Source: Sinisalibacter lacisalsi
GTDB taxonomy: Bacteria; Pseudomonadota; Alphaproteobacteria; Rhodobacterales; Rhodobacteraceae
Assembly (NCBI RefSeq): GCF_014640115.1
Contig: NZ_BMGI01000005.1
Location: 1-64,000 of the forward strand
Length of the DNA stretch: 64,000 bases
Direction of reading: 5' to 3'
Below are positions 58,359 to 64,000 of this stretch, piece by piece. The notes beneath the pieces are model-generated. The model worked only from the letters and a program-made list of their open reading frames with translations. It was not told where the DNA came from and did not search any database. The position numbers were made by a program, and so were the translations under genes. Positions within the stretch are counted from its first letter, which is position 1. The number at the start of each line of letters is the position of its first letter.

Positions 58359-58920
58359 CCCTCGTCCCATCTCTGGGTTCGTCCGATCACGCTCGCCACC
58401 TGGGGGGGGATGTCTGCTCGCGAGTGCGCCGGATCTCTTTTTTCCGATGAAGCGGGGTGCCTGTATGAAACCTGACTTGGGAGATGTTTCGGGGTCTTGC
58501 TGCCCCTTGTGTTCCCGTCCTCATCGTGGGTTTAGGGATGCCATGGGAATTGATGGTAATCAATACTTTTTTCGCCCAATCCAGCACAAGATCTTGTCTG
58601 GCGTCGATTTGAAACCCAAGATATTGCAGGACAAATGAAGAACGAAAAGCCATTTGTAGCGGAATTATATTCGGTCACGCACAATATATAGTGTCGTATA
58701 TCCAAGGATATTTTTTCCCCTGAATTCCCGGATATTTCCGCGGTCCTCCCGGCAAGTGGCCGAATTCAGGCCGTCATACCCCGAAGTTCGTCTCGAATCA
58801 CGCGGTGAATCGGCCCCTGTTCGGCGCCGTCGCGGCACCGGGCGGCGCCGGGCCCGGGCTTGTCCCATGAATTCCCGGGGCGGCCCCCCACGAAATCCCG
58901 TGCGCCGCGCGGGTGGCCGG
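58359..58920. other. Region upstream of the dcw cluster with no convincing gene
   Basis: This non-coding region separates mrp from mraZ. Bases from about 58610 to 58740 are AT-rich for this genome (CACAATATATAGTGTCGTAT, then CAAGGATATTTTTTCCCCTG). They are a plausible place for the dcw promoter on the minus strand, which would give a leader of some 350 bases. I see no ORF here that looks coding on either strand. Confidence 0.45.
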
Positions 58921-58967
58921 AAAACGGCAACGCCCGCACGGCGACCGTGCGGGCGTTTGCCTTTTTT
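58921..58967. terminator. Bidirectional terminator downstream of mrp
   Basis: A long GC stem (ACGCCCGCACGG/CCGTGCGGGCGT, flanked by GGCA and TGCC) with a three-base loop. It is followed by six T residues on the plus strand and by a GCCGTTTTCC stretch on the minus strand. It is 53 bases past the mrp stop and should end that transcript. Confidence 0.75.
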
Positions 58968-59019
58968 CATCACCGGAACCGGGATTCCCCCCGATCCGGC
59001 GGCGCGGAGCGCGATCCGC

Positions 59020-60123
59020 TCAGACCATGCCTTTCTCGGCCAGCTCGCGCGCCAGCGTCCGGTAGGCGTCGGCCACCGGCCCCTCGCCCAGCGCGATCGG
59101 CAGGCCGACATCGCCCGCCACCCGAACCTCGCGCGCCAGCGGGATCGCGCCCAGCAGCGGCAGGTTCATCCGCTTGGCCTCGGCCTGAACGCCGCCCTCG
59201 CCGAAGACGTGATCCTCGTGGCCGCAGTTCGGGCAGACATACATCGCCATGTTCTCGATCAGGCCGAGCACCGGGACGCGCACCTTCTGGAACATGTCGA
59301 TCGCCTTGTGGGCGTCGATCAGCGCCACGTCCTGCGGCGTGGAAACCACCAGCGCGCCGGTCATCTTGACCTTCTGCGCCAGCGTGATCTGCACGTCGCC
59401 GGTGCCGGGCGGCAGGTCGATCAGCAGCACGTCGAGTTCACCCCAGTTCACCGAGAACAGGAATTGTTGAATCGTGCCGGTGATCAGCGGCCCGCGCCAG
59501 ACCACCGCCTGGTCGGGATCGACGAAGAGGCCGATGGAGACGAGCTTGACGCCATGGGCCACCACCGGGTCCATGATCTTGCCGTCGTCCGACTTCGGCC
59601 GGTCCTTCGCGCCCATCATCAGCTGTTGCGAGGGCCCGAGCACGTCGGCGTCGATCAGGCCGACCTTCATGCCCTGCGCCGCGAGCGCCACCGCGAGGTT
59701 GGAGGTGACGGTGGATTTGCCGACGCCCCCCTTGCCGGAGGCGATCGCCACGATGCGCTTGACGCCGGGGATTGCCTTCGGCCCGTCCTGCGGTTGCGGG
59801 TGCTGGCCGATCTTGAGCTGCGGCGGCTCGCCCGAGGGGGCGGGCTTGCTCGCGGCCCCGGACTTGGGCGCGCCCTCGTGCGCGGTAAGAATGACGGTGG
59901 CCTTGGCCACGCCGGGCAGCGCCGTCACGGCGGCCTCGGCGGCCTGCCGCACCGGCTCGAGCTTGCCGGCGAGTTCGGCGCTCGGCGCCTCGATCAGGAA
60001 GCTCACCTTGCCATCGGTCGCCACCATCAGCGCGCGGATCATGTCGCGCGAGACCAGGTCGCCGCCATCGGGCACCGCCACCTTGGCCAGTGTTTCAAGA
60101 ATCTGTTCACGTGTCGGGGCCAT
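59020..60123 (-). CDS. mrp: Iron-sulfur cluster carrier ATPase Mrp/ApbC
   Basis: P-loop ATPase that carries and delivers Fe-S clusters. The 367-residue protein has an N-terminal MIP18-like domain (ILETLAKVAVPDGGDLVSR), an Ala/Pro-rich linker, and the ATPase domain. That domain has the deviant Walker A IASGKGGVGKSTVTSNLAVAL, IDLPPGTGDVQITLAQK and the CPNCG cysteine pair (YVCPNCGHEDHVFG) for cluster binding. The ATG at 60123 follows GAGGGAGAGGGAGA. It ends before a strong hairpin and is divergent from the DUF1127 gene. Confidence 0.94.
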   Translation of the reverse strand: MAPTREQILETLAKVAVPDGGDLVSRDMIRALMVATDGKVSFLIEAPSAELAGKLEPVRQAAEAAVTALPGVAKATVILTAHEGAPKSGAASKPAPSGEPPQLKIGQHPQPQDGPKAIPGVKRIVAIASGKGGVGKSTVTSNLAVALAAQGMKVGLIDADVLGPSQQLMMGAKDRPKSDDGKIMDPVVAHGVKLVSIGLFVDPDQAVVWRGPLITGTIQQFLFSVNWGELDVLLIDLPPGTGDVQITLAQKVKMTGALVVSTPQDVALIDAHKAIDMFQKVRVPVLGLIENMAMYVCPNCGHEDHVFGEGGVQAEAKRMNLPLLGAIPLAREVRVAGDVGLPIALGEGPVADAYRTLARELAEKGMV

Positions 60124-60393
60124 GCGCGTCTCCCTCTCCCTCATATTCAGGTGCCATTACATGAGCGTTTTCGTCGGACAAGCAAGGGGCGTTTGCAAAT
60201 TGCCCAATTCTCATGCGCCTTTTTCCGAGCCATGCACAAGATGCAACCCCGGTCTGAAATAGGTCAGCATGACTTATGCGCTTTCTGCATAGCGGCAATA
60301 CCGAACCGTCCATTGTGCGCGCGCAGCATACGGGCCATCTTTGCTTCAACAGGACAGACCAAGACGACGGTCAAACCAGAAAGAGAGACGACA

Positions 60394-60612
60394 ATGGCAT
60401 ATGCAACCGATATCCGCACGGTCCAACTCGGCCTTCGCGACCGGGTAAGCGCCATGCTGAAAGCCTTCGCCGAAGCCCGCGAGCAGCGCAAGATCTACAT
60501 CCGCACGCTCAACGAGCTGAACGCGCTGAACAACCGCGATCTTGCCGACCTCGGCATTTCGGCGGCACAGATCCCCTTCATCGCCCGCGAGGCGGCTTAC
60601 GGGACGAAATAA
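60394..60612 (+). CDS. DUF1127 small protein preceding the CCTCCTCCC RNA array (CcaF1-like)
   Basis: A 72-residue protein: basic and helical in the middle (DRVSAMLKAFAEAREQRKIY), ending with the DUF1127 core LNELNALNNRDLADLGISAA and IPFIAREAAYG. In Rhodobacter sphaeroides a DUF1127 protein of this size (CcaF1) is an RNA-binding protein encoded immediately upstream of the CcsR small RNAs and transcribed with them. Eight hairpins with CCTCCTCCC follow this gene here, so the same unit is present. AGAGAG lies before the ATG. I could not pick out an RpoH-type promoter in the 270 bases upstream. Confidence 0.88.
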   Translation: MAYATDIRTVQLGLRDRVSAMLKAFAEAREQRKIYIRTLNELNALNNRDLADLGISAAQIPFIAREAAYGTK

Positions 60613-60619
60613 CAGTTTT

Positions 60620-60681
60620 GGCCGCTCCACCTCCTCCCGGAGCGGCCCGACCCGAAACGATGCGCCTCCTCCCTAGCATCG
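60620..60681 (+). ncRNA. CcsR/cuckoo-type sRNA 1 (two hairpins)
   Basis: Hairpin 1 (60620-60647) has a nine-pair stem GGCCGCTCC/GGAGCGGCC with loop ACCTCCTCCC. Hairpin 2 (60658-60681) has a six-pair stem CGATGC/GCATCG with loop GCCTCCTCCCTA. The shared CCTCCTCCC is complementary to Shine-Dalgarno sequence. It begins eight bases after the DUF1127 stop. The transcript ends are not known; they are probably set by RNase cleavage of a longer transcript. Confidence 0.8.
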
Positions 60682-60696
60682 CCGACGGTCGCCATT

Positions 60697-60770
60697 CGGG
60701 CGCGTCTTCCTCCTCCCTGAGGCGCCCGTGACCTGCCGGCGGCACCCGATCCTCCTCCCCGGGTGCCGCC
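60697..60770 (+). ncRNA. CcsR/cuckoo-type sRNA 2 (two hairpins)
   Basis: Hairpin 3 (60697-60728) has the stem CGGGCGC/GCGCCCG with an 18-base loop containing CCTCCTCCC. Hairpin 4 (60738-60770) has an 11-pair perfect stem GGCGGCACCCG/CGGGTGCCGCC with loop ATCCTCCTCCC. The gap between the two hairpins is nine bases. Confidence 0.8.
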
Positions 60771-60792
60771 GTGCGGGGTCGAAAACCAGATT

Positions 60793-60854
60793 GGGCGTCC
60801 GCCTCCTCCCTTGGGCGCCCCTTCCCGGACGGTCCTTTCCTCCTCCCTGGACCG
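60793..60854 (+). ncRNA. CcsR/cuckoo-type sRNA 3 (two hairpins)
   Basis: Hairpin 5 (60793-60820) pairs GGGCGTCC with GGGCGCCC (one U-G pair) around GCCTCCTCCCTT. Hairpin 6 (60830-60854) pairs CGGTCC with GGACCG around TTTCCTCCTCCCT. The gap between them is nine bases, as in sRNA 2. Confidence 0.78.
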
Positions 60855-60892
60855 GATGGGTTACATAGGGGTTCGTCAGGGCCCCGACCGAG

Positions 60893-60976
60893 CGCAAAGG
60901 TTTCTTCCTCCTCCCTGAGACCTCTTGCGAGATTAACGGCGGCGCCTTCCTCCTCCCTGGCGTCGCCGTTTTTTTT
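60893..60976 (+). ncRNA. CcsR/cuckoo-type sRNA 4 (two hairpins, terminator)
   Basis: Hairpin 7 (60893-60929) pairs CGCAAAGGTTTC with GAGACCT and TTGCG (one bulge, one wobble) around TTCCTCCTCCCT. Hairpin 8 (60936-60969) has an 11-pair stem ACGGCGGCGCC/GGCGTCGCCGT with the same loop and is followed by eight T residues, so it is also the intrinsic terminator of the whole array. Confidence 0.8.
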
Positions 60977-61083
60977 GGCCTTGCCACCACGCGCCAGACG
61001 GAGAAACTCGCGGCAAACCCAACGAGCCCGGCAAACGGGGCCATGCGAGGCCGCCGGGTGTCTGACGAGTTTCAGGAGAGACA

Positions 61084-62154
61084 ATGCCGCGACAACACAT
61101 CCCCTACGGCGCAGGCTGGGCGATGCCCTTTCCCGCCCCCTACCCCGCCCTGGTGCGCGACGGCGACCGGGCATGGAGTTCGGGCATGCTGCCGGTCGAT
61201 GGCGCGGGCAAGGTGCTGCATCCCGGTGACCTGGCCGCGCAGGCCCGGCTGATCGCGGGGCGAGTCGCGCCGCTGCTCGCCGAGGCCGGGCTCGGGCCCG
61301 ACAGCGTCAGCCGCCTCGTGCTCTACAGCGCCAGCCCCGACGCCACGATGCAGCCCGAGATGGAGGCCGCGTTCCGCGCCGCTCTCGACGCCACCCCGCT
61401 GATCGAGTTCGTGCCGGTGCCGCATTTCTACTACGACGGGTTGCTGCTCTCGGTCGACGTGCATTGCGCGCGCGCCGAGACGGTGCTGGAAAACGCCCTG
61501 CCCGGTGGCGGGCGCGCCCGGCTGATGCGCGAACCCGGCACCATCGTGCTCAACCTCGCGGCCCCGGTGGCCAGCATCGGCCCGGCGCTCGGCGGGCTGC
61601 TCACGCTGCACCGGCTTTCGCCCGACCGGCTGATGTCGGGCTGGGGCATCGCGCCGGAACCGATGCTCTCGGCGGTGCCCGGCCAGATCGCGCCGCGCCT
61701 GCCGGGGTTCTTTTCCGGCGCGCTGATGCCCTGCTACCGGCAGGATGACCACGCCCACCTCTACCTCACCTTCGCCACCGACGCGATCGAGCTGGACGAG
61801 CGGCGCGAGGGCGGCGTGCGGCTGCACATGGCCCATGCCCGCGACCTCGCGGTGCTCGACGCGCGCTATCTCGGCGGCGCCGGCGTGGGTATTGCCGACC
61901 AGACCCGGGTGGTGATGGACGCCCTCGCGGCGGTGCTGGCCGATCACGGGATGGGGTTCGGCGACGTGGTGAAATCGACCACCTTCTACGCCGGCAACAC
62001 CTCCGCCGAGGATCTTCACCGCAACATGACGGTGCGCAACAGCTATTACGAGGCGCCCGGCCCGGCCTCGACCGGGGTGCCGATCTCGCGCATGGCCGAT
62101 CCCGGCTCGAAGGTGCGGATCGAACTGGTGCTGCGCCCGCGCACGGACGGCTGA
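61084..62154 (+). CDS. RidA/YjgF-like protein with two fused domains
   Basis: A 356-residue protein that looks like two RidA (YjgF/YER057c/UK114) folds in one chain. The N-terminal half starts YGAGWAMPFPAPYPALVRDG DRAWSSGMLPVDGAG and has DSVSRLVLYSASPDATM. The C-terminal half has GGAGVGIADQTRVVMDALAA VLADHGMGFGDVVKSTTFYAG and ends PISRMADPGSKVRIELVLRP with the conserved late arginine of the family. RidA enzymes hydrolyse reactive enamines and imines; the role of the fused form is not known to me. AGGAGAGAC lies before the ATG. Confidence 0.8.
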   Translation: MPRQHIPYGAGWAMPFPAPYPALVRDGDRAWSSGMLPVDGAGKVLHPGDLAAQARLIAGRVAPLLAEAGLGPDSVSRLVLYSASPDATMQPEMEAAFRAALDATPLIEFVPVPHFYYDGLLLSVDVHCARAETVLENALPGGGRARLMREPGTIVLNLAAPVASIGPALGGLLTLHRLSPDRLMSGWGIAPEPMLSAVPGQIAPRLPGFFSGALMPCYRQDDHAHLYLTFATDAIELDERREGGVRLHMAHARDLAVLDARYLGGAGVGIADQTRVVMDALAAVLADHGMGFGDVVKSTTFYAGNTSAEDLHRNMTVRNSYYEAPGPASTGVPISRMADPGSKVRIELVLRPRTDG

Positions 62155-62169
62155 GCGCCGGCGCCGGGC

Positions 62170-63267
62170 TCAGGCGCCGACCACAGAGCCGCGCCAGGTG
62201 AAGGTGCGGCGGCGCAGGGTCACGACCCAGAGCGCGGGCAGGAGCGCGTCGCGCAGCAGCATCGCGGCGATGTCGCGCGGGCCGGAGGGCCAGCCATGGG
62301 CGCGCGCCAGCGCGATCTCGGCACCATACCAGACGAGCGGAAAGGCCGCCAGCGCAAGCCCCGGCGCCGCGCCGAGACCGACGAGCCCGGCCAGTGCCGC
62401 GAAGGGCGGCAGCGGCCCTTGCAGGATTTCGAGCGCGAAGATCGCCGGGAAGCCCGCGCGCCGGATCCGGCTCCAGCGCAACTGGCGGCCCCAGACCTCG
62501 CCGAAATCGCGCCGGCCGATCGGCTGGCCGAACAGCGGCCGGGCGAGGCGCACCTTCAGCCCACGCGCGCGCACCAGCTTGGTCGAGGCCACGTCTTCGG
62601 CCAGATCGTGCCCCAGCGCCGCCGGGCCGCCCCCCGATTCCAGAAGCGCACGGTTCCAGAACAGCGTCTTGCCATGGGCAAAGCCGATCCCCAGCGCGTC
62701 GGCCGCGAGTTGCCAGCGCGCCTGGTTGGAGTTGAGAAAGGCGCATTCCAGCGCGCCCCAGAGGTTTTCCGGCCGGATCCCCGCCGGCGGCGACGAGACG
62801 AGGCCGGTATCCTCGCGCCGGGTGTCGTCGAGGCGGCGCAGGTAATCGGGGGTGAGCAGCAGGTTGGCATCGGTCATCGCCACCCATTCGCCGCGCGCGG
62901 CGGCGAAGCCCTTCACCAGGTTGTTGAGCTTGGGGTTGGCGCTGACCCGGTCATCGCCGATCAGTATGCGCGCAGGCACCTCCGGGTGGGCCGCGATCAG
63001 TTCTTCGAGCAGCGCCACCGCCGGGTCATCGGCGGCGGCGGCGCAGAACAGGATCTCGTGGTCAGGGTAGTCCTGCCCGAAGGAGGAAGCCAGCGTTTCG
63101 GGATCGAACGCGTCGAGCCCGCAGACCGGGCGCACCAGCGAGACCGCGGGGCGCGGCGGCGCATCGGCGGCGCGCGGGCGGGTGCGGCGCGGCCAGGCCA
63201 GCGCGGTGGAGAGAAGGTGCACGCCGATGGCGACGACGGCGAAGACGGCGAGGAGGGTGACGAGCAT
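62170..63267 (-). CDS. GT21-type (ceramide glucosyltransferase-like) glycosyltransferase
   Basis: A 365-residue membrane glycosyltransferase. An N-terminal membrane helix (MLVTLLAVFAVVAIGVHLLS) precedes a GT-A fold with VSLVRPVCGLDAFDPETLAS SF, ARGEWVAMTDANLLLTPDYL (D2), EDVASTKLVRARGLKVRL (D3) and RQLRWSRIRRAGFP (the (Q/R)xxRW motif). Several C-terminal hydrophobic segments follow. These features fit GT21 enzymes, including ceramide glucosyltransferases and HpnI. The acceptor lipid is not determined. The ATG at 63267 overlaps the stop of the upstream gene (TGATG). Confidence 0.85.
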   Translation of the reverse strand: MLVTLLAVFAVVAIGVHLLSTALAWPRRTRPRAADAPPRPAVSLVRPVCGLDAFDPETLASSFGQDYPDHEILFCAAAADDPAVALLEELIAAHPEVPARILIGDDRVSANPKLNNLVKGFAAARGEWVAMTDANLLLTPDYLRRLDDTRREDTGLVSSPPAGIRPENLWGALECAFLNSNQARWQLAADALGIGFAHGKTLFWNRALLESGGGPAALGHDLAEDVASTKLVRARGLKVRLARPLFGQPIGRRDFGEVWGRQLRWSRIRRAGFPAIFALEILQGPLPPFAALAGLVGLGAAPGLALAAFPLVWYGAEIALARAHGWPSGPRDIAAMLLRDALLPALWVVTLRRRTFTWRGSVVGA

Positions 63268-64000
63268 CAGCCCGCGCCCCGGGCCATCGCCGGGGCCTCG
63301 GCCAGCCCCGCTTGCGCCGGTTCGGCCCGCGCCGCGGCCCGCGCCGACCAGTCGAGCAGCCGCAGCGCGCCGCTGCGGTCTTCCACCAGCGCGGTGTAGC
63401 TGTCGACCCAATCGCCGCAATTGGCGTAGCGCAGCCCGTCGATCTCGCGCAGCCCCGGCTTGTGCGAATGGCCGCAGATCACGCCCTGGGTTCCGGCTGC
63501 CCCGGCCAGCGCGACCAGCCGGCGCTCGAAGCGCCGCCCCATCACGAACAGGCTGCTGAAGGTGCGGATCGCCGCGCGGATCGGGCTGTTTTCGCCCTTG
63601 CGCGCCCAGAGTTCGAGGCGTCGGCCGAGCCAGGCGTCGACACCGCGCGCGAGGGCGTCGGCGCGGCTGCCGAGGCGGGTCATCGCGTGCAGGCGCAGGA
63701 GCCGGTTGTCGGCCTGATCGCCATGCAGCACGAGATAGCGCCGGCCATCGCCGGCGCGGTGCACCAGCGCCTCACGCAGTTCCCAGCCCGCCGGCAGGCG
63801 CGCCGCTCCCGGCGACCGCAGGGCCGCATCGTGGTTGCCCGCGAGGTAGACCACCCGGGTGCCGCTCCGCGCGCGCCGCTCGAACTCGCTCATGACCGCC
63901 TCGTGCGTCGGGGTCCAATGCACATGGCCGCCGTGCCAGATATCGAGGATATCGCCGACGAGGTAGATCGTGGCCGCCTCGTGCTCGGCGAGGAAGTCGA
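63267..64000 (-). CDS. LpxH-like metallophosphoesterase (5' part beyond the window)
   Basis: The gene runs off the right edge; about 244 codons are visible. Motifs of calcineurin-like phosphoesterases are DILDIWHGG (D of the first box), YLAGNHDAALR (GNHD), LHGDQAD and VICGHSHKPGLREIDGLRYA NCGDWVDSY (GHSH and GDW). The arrangement matches UDP-2,3-diacylglucosamine diphosphatase-like enzymes, which act in lipid A synthesis, but close relatives cut other nucleotide-linked lipids. It is coupled to the GT21-type gene by overlap, suggesting a shared lipid pathway. Confidence 0.8.
   Translation of the reverse strand, partial: DFLAEHEAATIYLVGDILDIWHGGHVHWTPTHEAVMSEFERRARSGTRVVYLAGNHDAALRSPGAARLPAGWELREALVHRAGDGRRYLVLHGDQADNRLLRLHAMTRLGSRADALARGVDAWLGRRLELWARKGENSPIRAAIRTFSSLFVMGRRFERRLVALAGAAGTQGVICGHSHKPGLREIDGLRYANCGDWVDSYTALVEDRSGALRLLDWSARAAARAEPAQAGLAEAPAMARGAG

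Noticed and set aside
58273-58650. MraZ binding boxes (TGGG-type repeats) upstream of mraZ.
   Set aside because: Several TGGG/CCCA groups occur in the leader, but none forms the regular spacing expected of MraZ boxes, so I do not call a site.
60140-60190. An RpoH-like promoter (CTTG ... CATGTA) on the minus strand ahead of mrp.
   Set aside because: The elements exist (CTTG at about 60186, CATGTA at 60163-60158) but such short words occur often, and no transcript data support a start there.
60613-61083. Possible CRISPR array, because of the regularly recurring CCTCCTCC motif.
   Set aside because: The constant part is only about nine bases in hairpin loops, the spacing is irregular and the stems differ. 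This is an sRNA array, not repeat-spacer DNA; no cas genes are near.

Overview
The window is high-GC alphaproteobacterial chromosome, most likely from the Rhodobacteraceae. The evidence is gene content and order: a dcw cluster carrying DUF2484 genes next to murB, cobS-cobT beside bolA and a J-domain gene, CcsR/cuckoo-type small RNAs after a DUF1127 gene, and two families of short intergenic repeats. No organism name can be read directly.

Layout. (1) 1-2000: the end of an IS256-like transposase, then an AT-richer stretch holding a sugar-transfer-associated ATP-grasp gene interrupted by a -1 frameshift at an A7 tract. (2) 2002-6585, minus strand: capsule genes kpsS, a Wza/KpsD-type export lipoprotein and kpsC. 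(3) 6747-19187: mostly housekeeping genes, including riboflavin synthase, malate synthase G, a DUF2256 mini-gene, PepN, a lipoprotein with a transglycosylase-like domain, GatB, a thioesterase, a lone acyltransferase-like protein, BolA and a J-domain protein. (4) 19198-23438: a block with an NmrA-like protein, two exported proteins (one with EF-hands), and a fasciclin protein next to an RskA/SigK pair. (5) 23600-32843: CobS, a 16-codon leader ORF, CobT, PepP, DUF427, a ClC transporter and an FAD-linked oxidase.

(6) 32943-58272, minus strand: recN and bamD, then the dcw cluster. In transcription order it reads mraZ, rsmH, ftsL, ftsI, murE, murF, mraY, murD, an EamA-type transporter gene, ftsW, murG, murC, an unrecognised 447-residue protein, two DUF2484 genes, murB, ddl, ftsQ, ftsA, ftsZ. 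Many junctions overlap as ATGA. Strong terminators lie after ftsA and after ftsZ. lpxC, which I expect between ftsZ and bamD in this group, is absent there. (7) 59020-64000: Mrp/ApbC, a DUF1127 gene followed by eight stem-loops that each display CCTCCTCCC, a double-domain RidA-like protein, a GT21-type glycosyltransferase and a cut-off LpxH-like phosphoesterase.

The strongest observations are the eight-hairpin anti-Shine-Dalgarno RNA array (four tandem two-hairpin sRNAs behind DUF1127), the leader ORF coupled to cobT whose ribosome binding site lies in a dispersed repeat, the unknown protein inside the dcw cluster, and the frameshifted ATP-grasp gene at the capsule locus. All assignments rest on reading motifs and gene order; no database search was run.
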